This document shows, one piece after another, positions 54,554-63,763 of a stretch of 64,000 nucleotides of DNA. The stretch comes from Paraburkholderia sp. BL9I2N2 (GTDB lineage: Bacteria > Pseudomonadota > Gammaproteobacteria > Burkholderiales > Burkholderiaceae). The stretch's first letter is position 1. Each line of letters opens with the position of its first letter. Made by a program: the position numbers and the translations under genes. Under the pieces are notes generated by a model. It did not search any database, was not told the origin of the DNA, and saw nothing but the letters and a program-made list of their open reading frames with translations. The DNA lies in contig NZ_SMGP01000002.1 of assembly GCF_004339745.1 (NCBI RefSeq), forward strand, positions 992,001 through 1,056,000, given 5' to 3'.

Positions 54554-57186
54554 GACCACACCTGCGAGGCGACCGTGCTGGCATGACTGAAATAGCGCGC
54601 GCTGATTTCATGCGCGGCCGCGCCGACGAAGCCGCCGATCTGATCGCACACCGCAATCAGATTGACGTACGTGCCGTTTTCGTCCACCTCGCACAGCGAT
54701 TCGAGCGTCGGCAACAGATCGGTCGGCGCCATCATTTCAGCGAACGGACGATGCCGCGTGCTGCCCGCCGCCACGGCGATCTCGTCGAGCTTTTTGCGCA
54801 GGCGCTCGTACACGCCGTAGATGCCGCGCGGATTGGTCGGCTCGATGACCAGCAGGTCGAGCAAGGCCGGCACTTCGAAGCGGCCCGGATAGAGCGAGCG
54901 GTACGTCAGCGTGCTGTCGAACAACTGCAGCAGCAGATCGAAACCGGCGGGCGTAGAAAGCTGGCCTTTGTCGGCGACCACGCGCAGAAACGAGGTCATC
55001 GCCGATACGCGTTCGATGTGGCGGCCCACGAACAGCAAACGCCATGCTTCGTCGCGTGTCATGCGATCGCCCTGTGCGCCGCTGATCGCCGACAACTGCA
55101 CCGACAGGTGTTCGAGCGCGTTCATCAGCGTCACGCGGTCGTACCGGTCGTAGCGTTCGCCGCGGCCGTTACCGTTACCTTGTGATGAAGATGAACCATT
55201 ACCGTAACCCGGTGCAGGCATCAACATCTGCAACGCGTCGCGGAAGTCGTTGCGCGCCGCGAGAATCGTGCGCCAGTGATCGTTCGACAGACGCCCGCGC
55301 ACTTCCCCGTTCGAGCGCGCCTGCGAGGTCAGGTTCTGGCCGATGCTCGCGGCGCCGGTGCTCTCGCTCAGATTGGCGACCAGCGCACGCTCGAAAGCTG
55401 GCGGCGAATGCGGCGCGAACATGTCGCCGGATTGCACGAGCCCGCAGTGCATGGCGAGTTCGACCAGAGTCGGAAACATCGCGTCGGCATCATTGCCTTC
55501 CAGCGAGCCGAGGATAAGACGCAACAGCCGCACGTTGTTTTCAGCGCGTTCGCCATAACGGCCTGCCCAGAACAGGTTTTCCGCCGCGCGGCTCGACACG
55601 GTGCGATGCTTGCGCGCGAGGTCGGCGGGCTGCATCGGCGAAGGCAGCAGCGTGAAGGTCGAGGTCGGCTGGCTCGACAGCACCCACGTATCGACGCTGC
55701 TGCCGCCGTACTGCATCGACACGGTGGCCTGGCGTTCGGCGGCCATGCGGGTGAAGCCGCCCGGCATCACATGCCAGCCGCCGTTGACGTCCGCAATCGC
55801 ATAGACGCGCAGCACCGACGGACGGCGGCCAACGGTGCCTTCCTCGTAACGCGGCGTGCAGGAAAAGCGCTGCGCCTGCTGGATCGTGTAGGTGTCGGGC
55901 ATGGCCTCGATCCGCTCGCGCCACGTCGATAAGCGCTGCCGGCCTTGCTCCACGCCGGGCGGCGCATCGCGTCCGGTGACCGGCCACGTCGGCACGACGA
56001 ACGCTTCGTCGAGACGCGCGAACGCATGGTCGCGCGCCGCTTCTTCGCCGCACCACCACGTCGCCACGCTCGGCAACACGAGGTCTTCATCGAGCAGCAC
56101 TTCGGCAATGCCGGGCAGAAAACCATGCAACGCCGGCGATTCGACGAAGCCCGAGCCCGGCACGTTCGAGACGATCACGTTGCCCGCGCGCATCACCTGC
56201 AACAAGCCGGGCACGCCGATGCTCGAATCGGCGCGCAGTTCGACCGGGTCGCAGAACGCATCGTCCAGACGCCGCAGCACCACATGCACGCGTTCGAGAC
56301 CGGCGAGGGTCTTCAGATAGAGCTTGTCGTCGCGCACGGTCAGGTCCTTGCCCTCGACCAGCGTCACGCCGAGATAGCGCGCCAGAAACACGTGCTCGAA
56401 GTAGGTTTCGCTGAACGGCCCCGGCGTGAGCAAGGCAATATGCGGCGAATGCTCGGCGTCTTCGCTGTCGTGCCGCATCGTGGCCTGCGCCGCCTGCACG
56501 AGTGTCGCGATCAGTTGCGAGTAGGTCGGCGCGAGCCGGCTCACATGCATGGCGCGAAACGGATCGGCGAACAGCGTCGACACGATCAGGCGGTTTTCCA
56601 GCGCGTAACCGAGGCCGGAGGGCGCCTCGGTGCGATGCGCCATCACGGTCCAGTCGCCGTTGGGCGTGCGCGCCAGGTCGACCGCGACCACTTGCAGAAA
56701 CTGGCCGCCCGGCGGCGCGTAGCCCTTCACCGAGCGCAGATAGCCCGGGTGGCCGAAGACCAGCGCGGGCGGCAATTGTCCGCGCTCCAGCAAGGTTTGC
56801 GGCCCGTAAATGTCCGCGACGATCGCGTTGAGCAGATGCGCGCGCTGCGTCACGCCATGCTCGATATGCGCCCACTCGTCCTCGCTGATCAGGAACGGCA
56901 GCAGGTCGAGCGCCCACGGCCTCGGCTCGCCGTTATCCGCGTAGACGTTGTAGCTGATGTCGTTGTCGCGAATCTGCTGCGCGACCGAGGCGAGGTGATC
57001 GTCGAGCCGCGCAATGCCGTCTTCGCCGAGCCGCTCGAAGAATTGCCGCCACGGTTCGCGCAACGCGCCCGAGGTGTCGCGTAACTCGTCCCAATGTCCC
57101 TCGTGGGCCGGCAGCAGGCGCAACAGGGACGAAGCGTCCGCGCGCGCCGCGGACGTTTCGAAGGGAAAAGTCGATTGAAAGGCCAA
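54550..57186 (-). CDS. Fused circularly permuted ATP-grasp / alpha-E protein
   Basis: 878 residues. Residues about 60-500 are a circularly permuted ATP-grasp region (NGDWTVMAHRTEAPSGLGYA, EGKDLTVRDDKLYLKTLAGL); residues about 545-870 are an alpha-E domain starting TVSSRAAENLFWAGRYGERA. In the Anbu operon these are two separate genes, so this is a natural fusion. A Ser/Gly/Asn-rich linker lies inside the alpha-E half near 670. The only start in frame is a TTG at 57186, since a stop codon lies four codons upstream, and no strong ribosome site is visible. It is 30 bases after the DUF2126 gene and coupled to the broken transglutaminase. Probable amide-forming ligase; substrate unknown. Confidence 0.9.
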   Translation of the reverse strand: MAFQSTFPFETSAARADASSLLRLLPAHEGHWDELRDTSGALREPWRQFFERLGEDGIARLDDHLASVAQQIRDNDISYNVYADNGEPRPWALDLLPFLISEDEWAHIEHGVTQRAHLLNAIVADIYGPQTLLERGQLPPALVFGHPGYLRSVKGYAPPGGQFLQVVAVDLARTPNGDWTVMAHRTEAPSGLGYALENRLIVSTLFADPFRAMHVSRLAPTYSQLIATLVQAAQATMRHDSEDAEHSPHIALLTPGPFSETYFEHVFLARYLGVTLVEGKDLTVRDDKLYLKTLAGLERVHVVLRRLDDAFCDPVELRADSSIGVPGLLQVMRAGNVIVSNVPGSGFVESPALHGFLPGIAEVLLDEDLVLPSVATWWCGEEAARDHAFARLDEAFVVPTWPVTGRDAPPGVEQGRQRLSTWRERIEAMPDTYTIQQAQRFSCTPRYEEGTVGRRPSVLRVYAIADVNGGWHVMPGGFTRMAAERQATVSMQYGGSSVDTWVLSSQPTSTFTLLPSPMQPADLARKHRTVSSRAAENLFWAGRYGERAENNVRLLRLILGSLEGNDADAMFPTLVELAMHCGLVQSGDMFAPHSPPAFERALVANLSESTGAASIGQNLTSQARSNGEVRGRLSNDHWRTILAARNDFRDALQMLMPAPGYGNGSSSSQGNGNGRGERYDRYDRVTLMNALEHLSVQLSAISGAQGDRMTRDEAWRLLFVGRHIERVSAMTSFLRVVADKGQLSTPAGFDLLLQLFDSTLTYRSLYPGRFEVPALLDLLVIEPTNPRGIYGVYERLRKKLDEIAVAAGSTRHRPFAEMMAPTDLLPTLESLCEVDENGTYVNLIAVCDQIGGFVGAAAHEISARYFSHASTVASQVWS

Positions 57187-57215
57187 GGTCGTGTCGTTTT
57201 AAGAGTGTGCTGGTT

Positions 57216-60200
57216 TCACCAGTAGCGCAGATCCAGTGTGAACGGAAACTCCAGACTGCGATGCGGCGCATCGACCGTGAGCGGCCCCGGCGTATGTCCC
57301 GACGCGAAGAAGCGCGCGCGCCGCCGGCTTTCCGCCTCATAGGCGTTGACCGGAAAGGTCTGGTAATTGCGCCCGCCCGGATGAGCGACATGATACTGGC
57401 ATCCGCCCACCGAGCGGCCAGCCCATGTGTCGACCAGATCGAAAGTCAGCGGCGCATCCACGCCGATGGTCGGATGCAACGCCGACGGCTGCGCCCACGC
57501 GCGAAAGCGCACGCCGGCCACATATTCGCTGACGCGGCCGGTCGGTTGCAAGGGCACCGGCACGCCGTTGACGGTCAGGACATGGCGGTTGTCGTTCAGA
57601 CCGAGCGCGCGCACTTCGAGCCGCTCCACCGACGAATCCACGTAGCGCACCGTGCCGCCCGGCGAGCCCTCCTCGCCCATCACGTGCCACGGTTCGAGCG
57701 CGTTGCGGATGGTCAGCGAGACGCCGTTCACCGTGGTCTCGCCGACCAGCGGGAAGCGGAATTCGAAGTGCGGCGCGAACCAGCTGCTGTCGAAGGCGAA
57801 GCCCGCGCGGTTCAGTTCGCCGAGCACGTCGTCGAAATCCATCTTCACGAAGGTGCCGAGCAGGAAGCGGTCGTGCAGTTCGGTGCCCCAGCGCGTGAGC
57901 CGCTGTGTGTACGGCGTGTGCCAGAAACGCGCCACCAACGCACGCAGCAGCAGTTGCTGCACGAGACTCATGCGCGCGTGCGGCGGCATTTCAAAACCGC
58001 GCAATTCGAGCAGGCCGAGACGGCCGGTCGGACCATCGGGCGAATAGAGTTTGTCGATGCAGAACTCGGCGCGGTGCGTGTTGCCCGTCACGTCGATCAG
58101 GATATTGCGCAGCGAGCGGTCGATCATCCACGCCGGCAGGCTCGCGCTGTCGCGGCCGCCGAGCATGTCGATCTGCCGTTGCAATTCGCGGAACGCCACT
58201 TCGAGCTCGTAGACCTGATCGTTGCGCGCTTCGTCGATGCGTGGCGCCTGGCTGGTCGGCCCGATGAACAGCCCGGAAAACAGATACGACAGCGACGGGT
58301 GGTTGTGCCAGTACGCGATCAGGCTCGCCAGCAGATCGGGACGGCGCAGGAACGGACTGTCGGCGGGCGTCGCGCCGCCGAGCACGAAGTGATTGCCGCC
58401 GCCGGTGCCGGTGTGCCGGCCGTCCGTCATGAACTTTTCGCTGCTCAGATAGCTCTCAGCCGCCGACTGATACAGATACTCCGTGTGATCGACCAGTTGA
58501 TCCCAGTTCGCCGCGGGATGAATGTTCACCTCGATCACGCCGGGGTCCGGCGTGACCTGCAGCACTTTCAGACGCGCGTCGCGTGGCGGCGGATAGCCTT
58601 CGAGCACCACCTGCATACGCAACTCGGCGGCCGTCGCTTCGACGGCGGCGAGCAGGTCGAGATAGTCGTCGAGTTCGGTGAGCGGCGGCATGAACACATG
58701 CAGCAGCGTGCGGCCGCTGCCGAACGCGTCCGTTTCGGCCTTCGGACCGGCCGCGCGTTTCGGGTCGCGCGCTTCGACGCAAATCGCCGTACGAATCGTT
58801 TCTTTCGACGACTGGCCGCGCGCCGGCGCCGCCTGGTCGCCGGGCTGACGCGCATAGGCCAGCACGCCGCCGGCTGGCATGCCGCTCAGCAACTCCGCCG
58901 CCGAGGACGACAACGCCGCCGCGCGCCGCGCGTCGGCGGGACTCATGGTGCGCTGCTCGCCGTCGTATTGCATGCGTAACTGCGCGGCTGAACGCAACGG
59001 CACGGGCGGCGCAAACGGATCGTGCGCGTGCTGGTACGGATAGTCGGTCTTCGACACCCACGGCAGCGAATCGAGCGGCAAGCGATAACCCATCGGCGAA
59101 TCGCCCGGAATCAGGAACATGCGCTCGTCGCGGAAAAACCAGCGGCCGCTGACCCATTGCGGCGCCTCGCCGGGCACCTCGCGTTCGCGCGCGAGCGGCA
59201 GCACAAAGCCGGTCGCGCCGCCCAGCCCCGCGTCGAACACTCGGCGCAGGCGCACGCGCTCCAGTTCGTCGTCCAGCCGTGCGTCGAAGGGATCGACGTT
59301 GACCGGCAGACGGCGCTCGCGCCACAGGTAGTACCAGACGTCCTCGAAACCGGGCTGGATGCAGTCCGTGTCGAGCGAAAGCCTGGTCGCCAGATGCGCG
59401 AGGAAGCGTTGCGCGTCCGCGGCGGTGTAGGTGCCGGGCTCGCGTTCGTCCGCGAACAGCGCCGGGTCGTGCCAGCAAGGCTCGCCGTCGGCGCGCCAGT
59501 ACAGCGACATCGCCCAGCGCGGCAATTGCTCGCCCGGATACCACTTGCCCTGGCCGATATGCAGGAAGCCGTTCGCGCCGTACCGCGAGCGCAGCTTGTC
59601 CATCAGCGCGACCGCGTAGCCGCGTTTGGTCGGGCCGAGCGCGTCGGTGTTCCATTCGGCGGCGTCGCGATCGCGCACCGAGACGAAGGTCGGCTCGCCG
59701 CCCATCGTCAGACGCACGTCCATGTCGGCGAGCTGCCCGTCGACCTGCGCGCCCATTTTCAGCACATCGGCCCATACCGCTTCGCTGAACGGCTTGGTGA
59801 CGCGCGGCGTCTCCAAGACCCGTTCGATCGACATGGTGTGGTCGAACTCGACCTCGGACTCGTCGACGGCGCCGGAGATCGGCGCCGCGCTGCCCGGCTC
59901 GGGCGTGCAGGCGACGGGGATATGCCCTTCGCCCGCCAGCAGCCCGGAGGTCGGATCGAGGCCGATCCAGCCGGCACCCGGCAGATAGACCTCGCACCAC
60001 GCGTGCAGGTCGGTGAAGTCGACTTCGGTGCCGCTCGGGCCGTCGATGGATTTGACGTCGGGCGCGAGTTGCAGCAGGTAGCCGGACACGAAGCGCGCCG
60101 CCAGCCCCAATTGCCGCAAGGTCTCCACCAGCAGCCAGCCTGAATCGCGGCACGAGCCGGCGGCGCTCACGAGCGTTTCCTCGGGCGTCTGCACGCCCGG

Positions 60201-60689
60201 CTCCATGCGGATCAGGTAGCGAATCTCGCGTTGCAGCCGCTGATTCAGGGCGACGAGGAAGTCGGCGGTGCCGGCCGGCGTGCGGTCGATACTCGCGACG
60301 AACTCGGCGAAGCGCGGCGTCATCGGCCGCTTGACGCGGTACGGCGCGAGTTCCAGCGCGAGGCCGGGCGAATAGTCGAAGGGAAACTGCTCGGCCGATG
60401 GCTCGAGAAAGAAGTCGAACGGGTTGTAGACGGCCATCTCGGCGACCAGATCGACGGTCACCTTGAATTCGCGCGTCTTCTCGGGGAAAACGAGCCGGGC
60501 CTGATAGTTGGCGAACGCGTCCTGCTGCCAGTTGATGAAGTGCTCGGCCGGCTCGACCCGCATCGAATACGACAGGATGGGGGTCCGGCAATGCGGCGCA
60601 GGCCTAAGACGCACGACCTGGGGCGACAGTGAAACCAGCCTGTCGTAACGGTAATGTGTGACATGATGCAACGCGACGCGTATGGACAC
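57216..60689 (-). CDS. Large DUF2126 transglutaminase-like protein
   Basis: 1157 residues. N-terminal transglutaminase beta domain (RVALHHVTHYRYDRLVSLSP), then the papain-fold core with Cys in SAAGSCRDSGWLLVETL, His in DLHAWCEVYLPG and Asp in GWIGLDPTS (about 155-275), then the long DUF2126 region with RLTMGGEPTFVSVRD and IEVNIHPAANWDQLVDHTEY. DUF2126 has glutamine-synthetase/GCS-like features in family descriptions and may form amide bonds. The GTG at 60689 is chosen because AGGAG precedes it by 7 bases; the 14 codons upstream are not family-like. It heads a minus-strand operon with the fused ATP-grasp protein and a transglutaminase. Confidence 0.92.
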   Translation of the reverse strand: MSIRVALHHVTHYRYDRLVSLSPQVVRLRPAPHCRTPILSYSMRVEPAEHFINWQQDAFANYQARLVFPEKTREFKVTVDLVAEMAVYNPFDFFLEPSAEQFPFDYSPGLALELAPYRVKRPMTPRFAEFVASIDRTPAGTADFLVALNQRLQREIRYLIRMEPGVQTPEETLVSAAGSCRDSGWLLVETLRQLGLAARFVSGYLLQLAPDVKSIDGPSGTEVDFTDLHAWCEVYLPGAGWIGLDPTSGLLAGEGHIPVACTPEPGSAAPISGAVDESEVEFDHTMSIERVLETPRVTKPFSEAVWADVLKMGAQVDGQLADMDVRLTMGGEPTFVSVRDRDAAEWNTDALGPTKRGYAVALMDKLRSRYGANGFLHIGQGKWYPGEQLPRWAMSLYWRADGEPCWHDPALFADEREPGTYTAADAQRFLAHLATRLSLDTDCIQPGFEDVWYYLWRERRLPVNVDPFDARLDDELERVRLRRVFDAGLGGATGFVLPLAREREVPGEAPQWVSGRWFFRDERMFLIPGDSPMGYRLPLDSLPWVSKTDYPYQHAHDPFAPPVPLRSAAQLRMQYDGEQRTMSPADARRAAALSSSAAELLSGMPAGGVLAYARQPGDQAAPARGQSSKETIRTAICVEARDPKRAAGPKAETDAFGSGRTLLHVFMPPLTELDDYLDLLAAVEATAAELRMQVVLEGYPPPRDARLKVLQVTPDPGVIEVNIHPAANWDQLVDHTEYLYQSAAESYLSSEKFMTDGRHTGTGGGNHFVLGGATPADSPFLRRPDLLASLIAYWHNHPSLSYLFSGLFIGPTSQAPRIDEARNDQVYELEVAFRELQRQIDMLGGRDSASLPAWMIDRSLRNILIDVTGNTHRAEFCIDKLYSPDGPTGRLGLLELRGFEMPPHARMSLVQQLLLRALVARFWHTPYTQRLTRWGTELHDRFLLGTFVKMDFDDVLGELNRAGFAFDSSWFAPHFEFRFPLVGETTVNGVSLTIRNALEPWHVMGEEGSPGGTVRYVDSSVERLEVRALGLNDNRHVLTVNGVPVPLQPTGRVSEYVAGVRFRAWAQPSALHPTIGVDAPLTFDLVDTWAGRSVGGCQYHVAHPGGRNYQTFPVNAYEAESRRRARFFASGHTPGPLTVDAPHRSLEFPFTLDLRYW

Positions 60690-61024
60690 ACCGGACTCCT
60701 GGACGAAGGATGGCAGCCCGCCAAAAAGCAAGCTTCATGCCGTTTACTGAACGCTTGTTGAACAAGTGCGAAAAACTGCGTGAACTGCCTGTACTGCCCG
60801 GATCACCGCCTCTCGTGAAGTATGCCGCGCCTCGCCGACCGTCCGCTCGATCGAACCAAGCGCCCTTCCACCGCCGTTTTCAAGGCCGCGCACCAAAGCG
60901 GCGCAGCGCTCATGCACGATCATGCACGTAATGTGCGTTAAACCAGTGACGTCTGGCAAATGCGGCATGAAGATTGCGGCAGGTGTTCGCTTATGACTGC
61001 CCTCCTACCTCCCAAACTCGACCG
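60690..61024. other. Divergent promoter region
   Basis: 335 bases between the divergent DUF2126 and zinc-peptidase genes. No gene is supported. Near the plus-strand gene there is a short direct repeat, CATGCACGATCATGCACG (about 60911-60928), of unknown meaning. Confidence 0.45.
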
Positions 61025-62299
61025 ATGAAAACCTTCCACTGCAATCACTGCTCGCACCTCGTGTTCTACGAAAACGTTCGTTGCGAACGTTGCGAGTCAT
61101 TGCTCGGCTATGTGCCTGAACTGGCGGAAATCAGCGCGTTCGAAGATGCCGGCGAAGGCCGCTGGCGCAGCCTGCATCCGGGCGCCGAAGGCGCGCTGTT
61201 CCGTCAATGCCACAACTATGCCGTCGAAAACGTCTGCAACTGGATGATTCCCGCCGACTCGCCGGACGTGCTGTGCCGCGCCTGCCAGTTGACCCTCACG
61301 ATTCCGAATCTGAGCGCGCCGGACAACCGGCTCTACTGGTACCGGCTGGAGATGGCCAAACGCCGTCTGCTGTACACGCTGGCCGAACTCGGCCTCGACG
61401 TGAAGTCGCGCCAGGCCGATCCCGAGCACGGCCTCGCCTTCGAATTCCTCGAGGACGGCGGCGACGGTTCGCGCGTCATGACTGGCCATGATAACGGGCT
61501 CATCACGCTGAACATCGCCGAGGCCGACGACGCGTATCGCGAGAAAGTCCGTACCGCGATGGGCGAGCCCTACCGCACCTTGCTCGGCCATTTCCGGCAC
61601 GAGACCGGGCACTACTACTTCAGCCAACTGGTGGAGAACAACCCGCGCTGGCTCGAGCCGTTCCGCAAACTGTTCGGCGACGAGAGCGTCGATTATGGCG
61701 AGGCGCTGAAGGCTTACTATCGCGACGGCGCGCCGGCCGAGTGGCAGGCGTCGTATATCAGCGCGTATGCCACGATGCATCCCTGGGAAGATTGGGCCGA
61801 GACGTGGGCGCATTACATGCTGATCGTCGACGTGCTGGACACGTCGACCTCGTACGGTGTGGCGCTCCTTCCCGACGACCCGAGCGAGCCGACGCTGACC
61901 GACCGCACGCCGGTGGAAGACGCGAGCTTCGAGAATCTCATGAAGCGCTGGTTTCCGCTCACCTATGCGCTGAACAGCCTGAATCGCAGTCTCGGCATGC
62001 CGGACGGGTATCCGTTCACGCTGGCGGCGCCGGTGGTGGAGAAGCTGCGCTTCGTGCATCGCGTGATCGAAGGGGCTGGCGACAAGTCGCAGCCGAGAGA
62101 AGCGGCGACGCCGCCGGGTCAGGGTGCGGCGCAAACCGGCGCGCAGCCGGCGGCGCCGATCGAGGCTTCACCCGCGCCGCTGCAATCGGTGGACGTGACA
62201 CCTGCGCCGCAGCAGCCCGTGGCGTCCGAGCCGCCGTTACAGCCCGCGCCTGTCGCCGCTCAGGCAGCCCCGGCGAAGCGGGCTACGAGGCGGCGCTAG
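61025..62299 (+). CDS. Zinc-ribbon, putative zinc metallopeptidase
   Basis: 424 residues. The N-terminus is a zinc ribbon with paired CxxC motifs (FHCNHCSHLVFYENVRCERC); a further pair lies near residue 80 (VLCRACQ). The central domain (about 150-310) has the zincin signature HFRHETGHYYF and a downstream glutamate-rich HPWEDWAETWAHYM block, as in the putative zinc-binding metallopeptidase family. The last 75 residues are a Pro/Ala/Gln low-complexity tail. The ATG at 61025 (MKTFHC) is used; 17 codons upstream are not family-like. It is divergent from the second transglutaminase cluster, with which this family often co-occurs. Confidence 0.9.
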   Translation: MKTFHCNHCSHLVFYENVRCERCESLLGYVPELAEISAFEDAGEGRWRSLHPGAEGALFRQCHNYAVENVCNWMIPADSPDVLCRACQLTLTIPNLSAPDNRLYWYRLEMAKRRLLYTLAELGLDVKSRQADPEHGLAFEFLEDGGDGSRVMTGHDNGLITLNIAEADDAYREKVRTAMGEPYRTLLGHFRHETGHYYFSQLVENNPRWLEPFRKLFGDESVDYGEALKAYYRDGAPAEWQASYISAYATMHPWEDWAETWAHYMLIVDVLDTSTSYGVALLPDDPSEPTLTDRTPVEDASFENLMKRWFPLTYALNSLNRSLGMPDGYPFTLAAPVVEKLRFVHRVIEGAGDKSQPREAATPPGQGAAQTGAQPAAPIEASPAPLQSVDVTPAPQQPVASEPPLQPAPVAAQAAPAKRATRRR

Positions 62300-62474
62300 C
62301 CGGGTGAGCTCGAAGCCATCGTGACGTGCAAGGCGATCGCTCATACCGCGCGCGTGCCGGTCAAATTCCATTTCATGACATGCTGGAGCGAAAGCATCGA
62401 TCTTGCGTAAGTCAGAAAGTCGATTTACGCGACGCTGCCGGAATCGAATGTGGACGTCTATGGCTTCAACCGAT

Positions 62475-63752
62475 TCAATACGCGACGTAAGGCCCCGTGC
62501 CGCCGGGCGTCGGCTGCTGCTCGACGGCGGCGTACACATTGCGGCCATAAAAAAACGGCAGCCCCCAATCGAAGATCGCGGACGTGACGAAAGCCGGTCC
62601 CGCCAGCAGCGGCAGCGCCGAATTGCCGCTATACATCTGCGCAATCGTCGTGGCATTGCCGACGCTGAAATTCACCGTGCTCGTGGCGCCGTTCACGCCC
62701 TGGATCAGCGCGCTCAGTTGCTCGGTCGACACCGGGCAGTAGTACGCACTGTTCGGGCTCGCGCAGACCGGCAACGCGCTGGTCTGGAAGAACAGGCCCG
62801 TCGAGCCGCTGTCCAGGATACTGCGCGAATACGTGGTGCCATTCTGCACGGTCGTGAAGGTGCCATTCGACGGATTCACGCCGATCACCAGCGCGCCGCC
62901 CAGCGAATTGTTGGTCTGCGTGCCGATGCCGAACACCAGTTGCCCGGTGACCGACTGCGCGGCGCCCGATACCGTCGGCAGGCTCAGCATCGAACCATTG
63001 TTGTCGGCGGCGAAGTACGGAATCGGATTAGCCACCTGCAGCTCTTCGGCGAGGGGAATCGACGTGCATGTCGTGCCGCTGCAGCCGTAGTACGTGCCTG
63101 CCAGCGCCTGCTGCACGCAGTTCGCGCCGCAATCGTGCTTGAACACGCCTATGCCGAGAATGCCGTTGGCCTGCAACGTGTCCGGCGTGTTGCGCGATGC
63201 GCCGAAGTTCGCGCAATCGGCGGGTAGCGTTGCGTAGTTCGGGTCGATGACCTGGATCGGCAGGGAGGCAGCTTTTTCATCGGCAATCTGCAGATCGGCG
63301 AGCTTGACCGGGCCCCACGTGTAGCCGTCGAAGAACTGCATGCATTCGGCAACCAGATGGCCCGATGCGTCTTTCTGTTGCGGCAGCGTCATCGAAGCGG
63401 GCAACTGGGATGCGAACAGGCGCAGGCCCCACGACCCGGTATCGACCAGCACGTGGTCGATGGTTTGACATTGCGTCGTGCCCGGCGTGCAGATCGTGAG
63501 GCTGACGAACGGCATGTTCGGCACATCGCTCACGCCGGAATCGACCGTCACGCTCACCGCGTTCGCGGCCAGCGTCTGCGACGACGGCGAGGTGCTGGCC
63601 ACGGAGGGACCGGACGAAGTGCCGGTCGAACCATTGGTGCCGGCCGCGCTGCCCGAGCCGCTGGAGCTGCCGCCCCCGCCGCCGCACGCACTGACGAGCA
63701 ACGCGAGCAGCGCTGCGCACAGCAAAGTCTTGAACGAAGACCTATGTCGCAT
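62475..63752 (-). CDS. DUF3443 lipoprotein
   Basis: 425 residues. A lipoprotein signal (FKTLLCAALLALLVSACGGG) puts the acylated Cys at residue 20; a Gly/Ser/Thr linker follows. The rest has two Asp-Thr/Ser-Gly motifs, DHVLVDTGSWGLRLFA and RSILDSGSTGLFFQT, resembling the two halves of an aspartic-protease-like fold, with many paired cysteines. The ATG at 63752 has GGAG 7 bases upstream; another ATG at 63764 overlaps the previous stop (TAATG). Function is not known. Pairing with a DUF2844 gene upstream is the usual arrangement. Confidence 0.88.
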   Translation of the reverse strand: MRHRSSFKTLLCAALLALLVSACGGGGGSSSGSGSAAGTNGSTGTSSGPSVASTSPSSQTLAANAVSVTVDSGVSDVPNMPFVSLTICTPGTTQCQTIDHVLVDTGSWGLRLFASQLPASMTLPQQKDASGHLVAECMQFFDGYTWGPVKLADLQIADEKAASLPIQVIDPNYATLPADCANFGASRNTPDTLQANGILGIGVFKHDCGANCVQQALAGTYYGCSGTTCTSIPLAEELQVANPIPYFAADNNGSMLSLPTVSGAAQSVTGQLVFGIGTQTNNSLGGALVIGVNPSNGTFTTVQNGTTYSRSILDSGSTGLFFQTSALPVCASPNSAYYCPVSTEQLSALIQGVNGATSTVNFSVGNATTIAQMYSGNSALPLLAGPAFVTSAIFDWGLPFFYGRNVYAAVEQQPTPGGTGPYVAY

Positions 63753-63763
63753 GATCCGCTCCA

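Noticed and set aside
60911..60928. CATGCACGATCATGCACG direct repeat as a further MarR box
   Set aside because: It shares only ATGCAC with the 12-bp box and lacks the GTGCGT half, so it is not counted with the efflux boxes.
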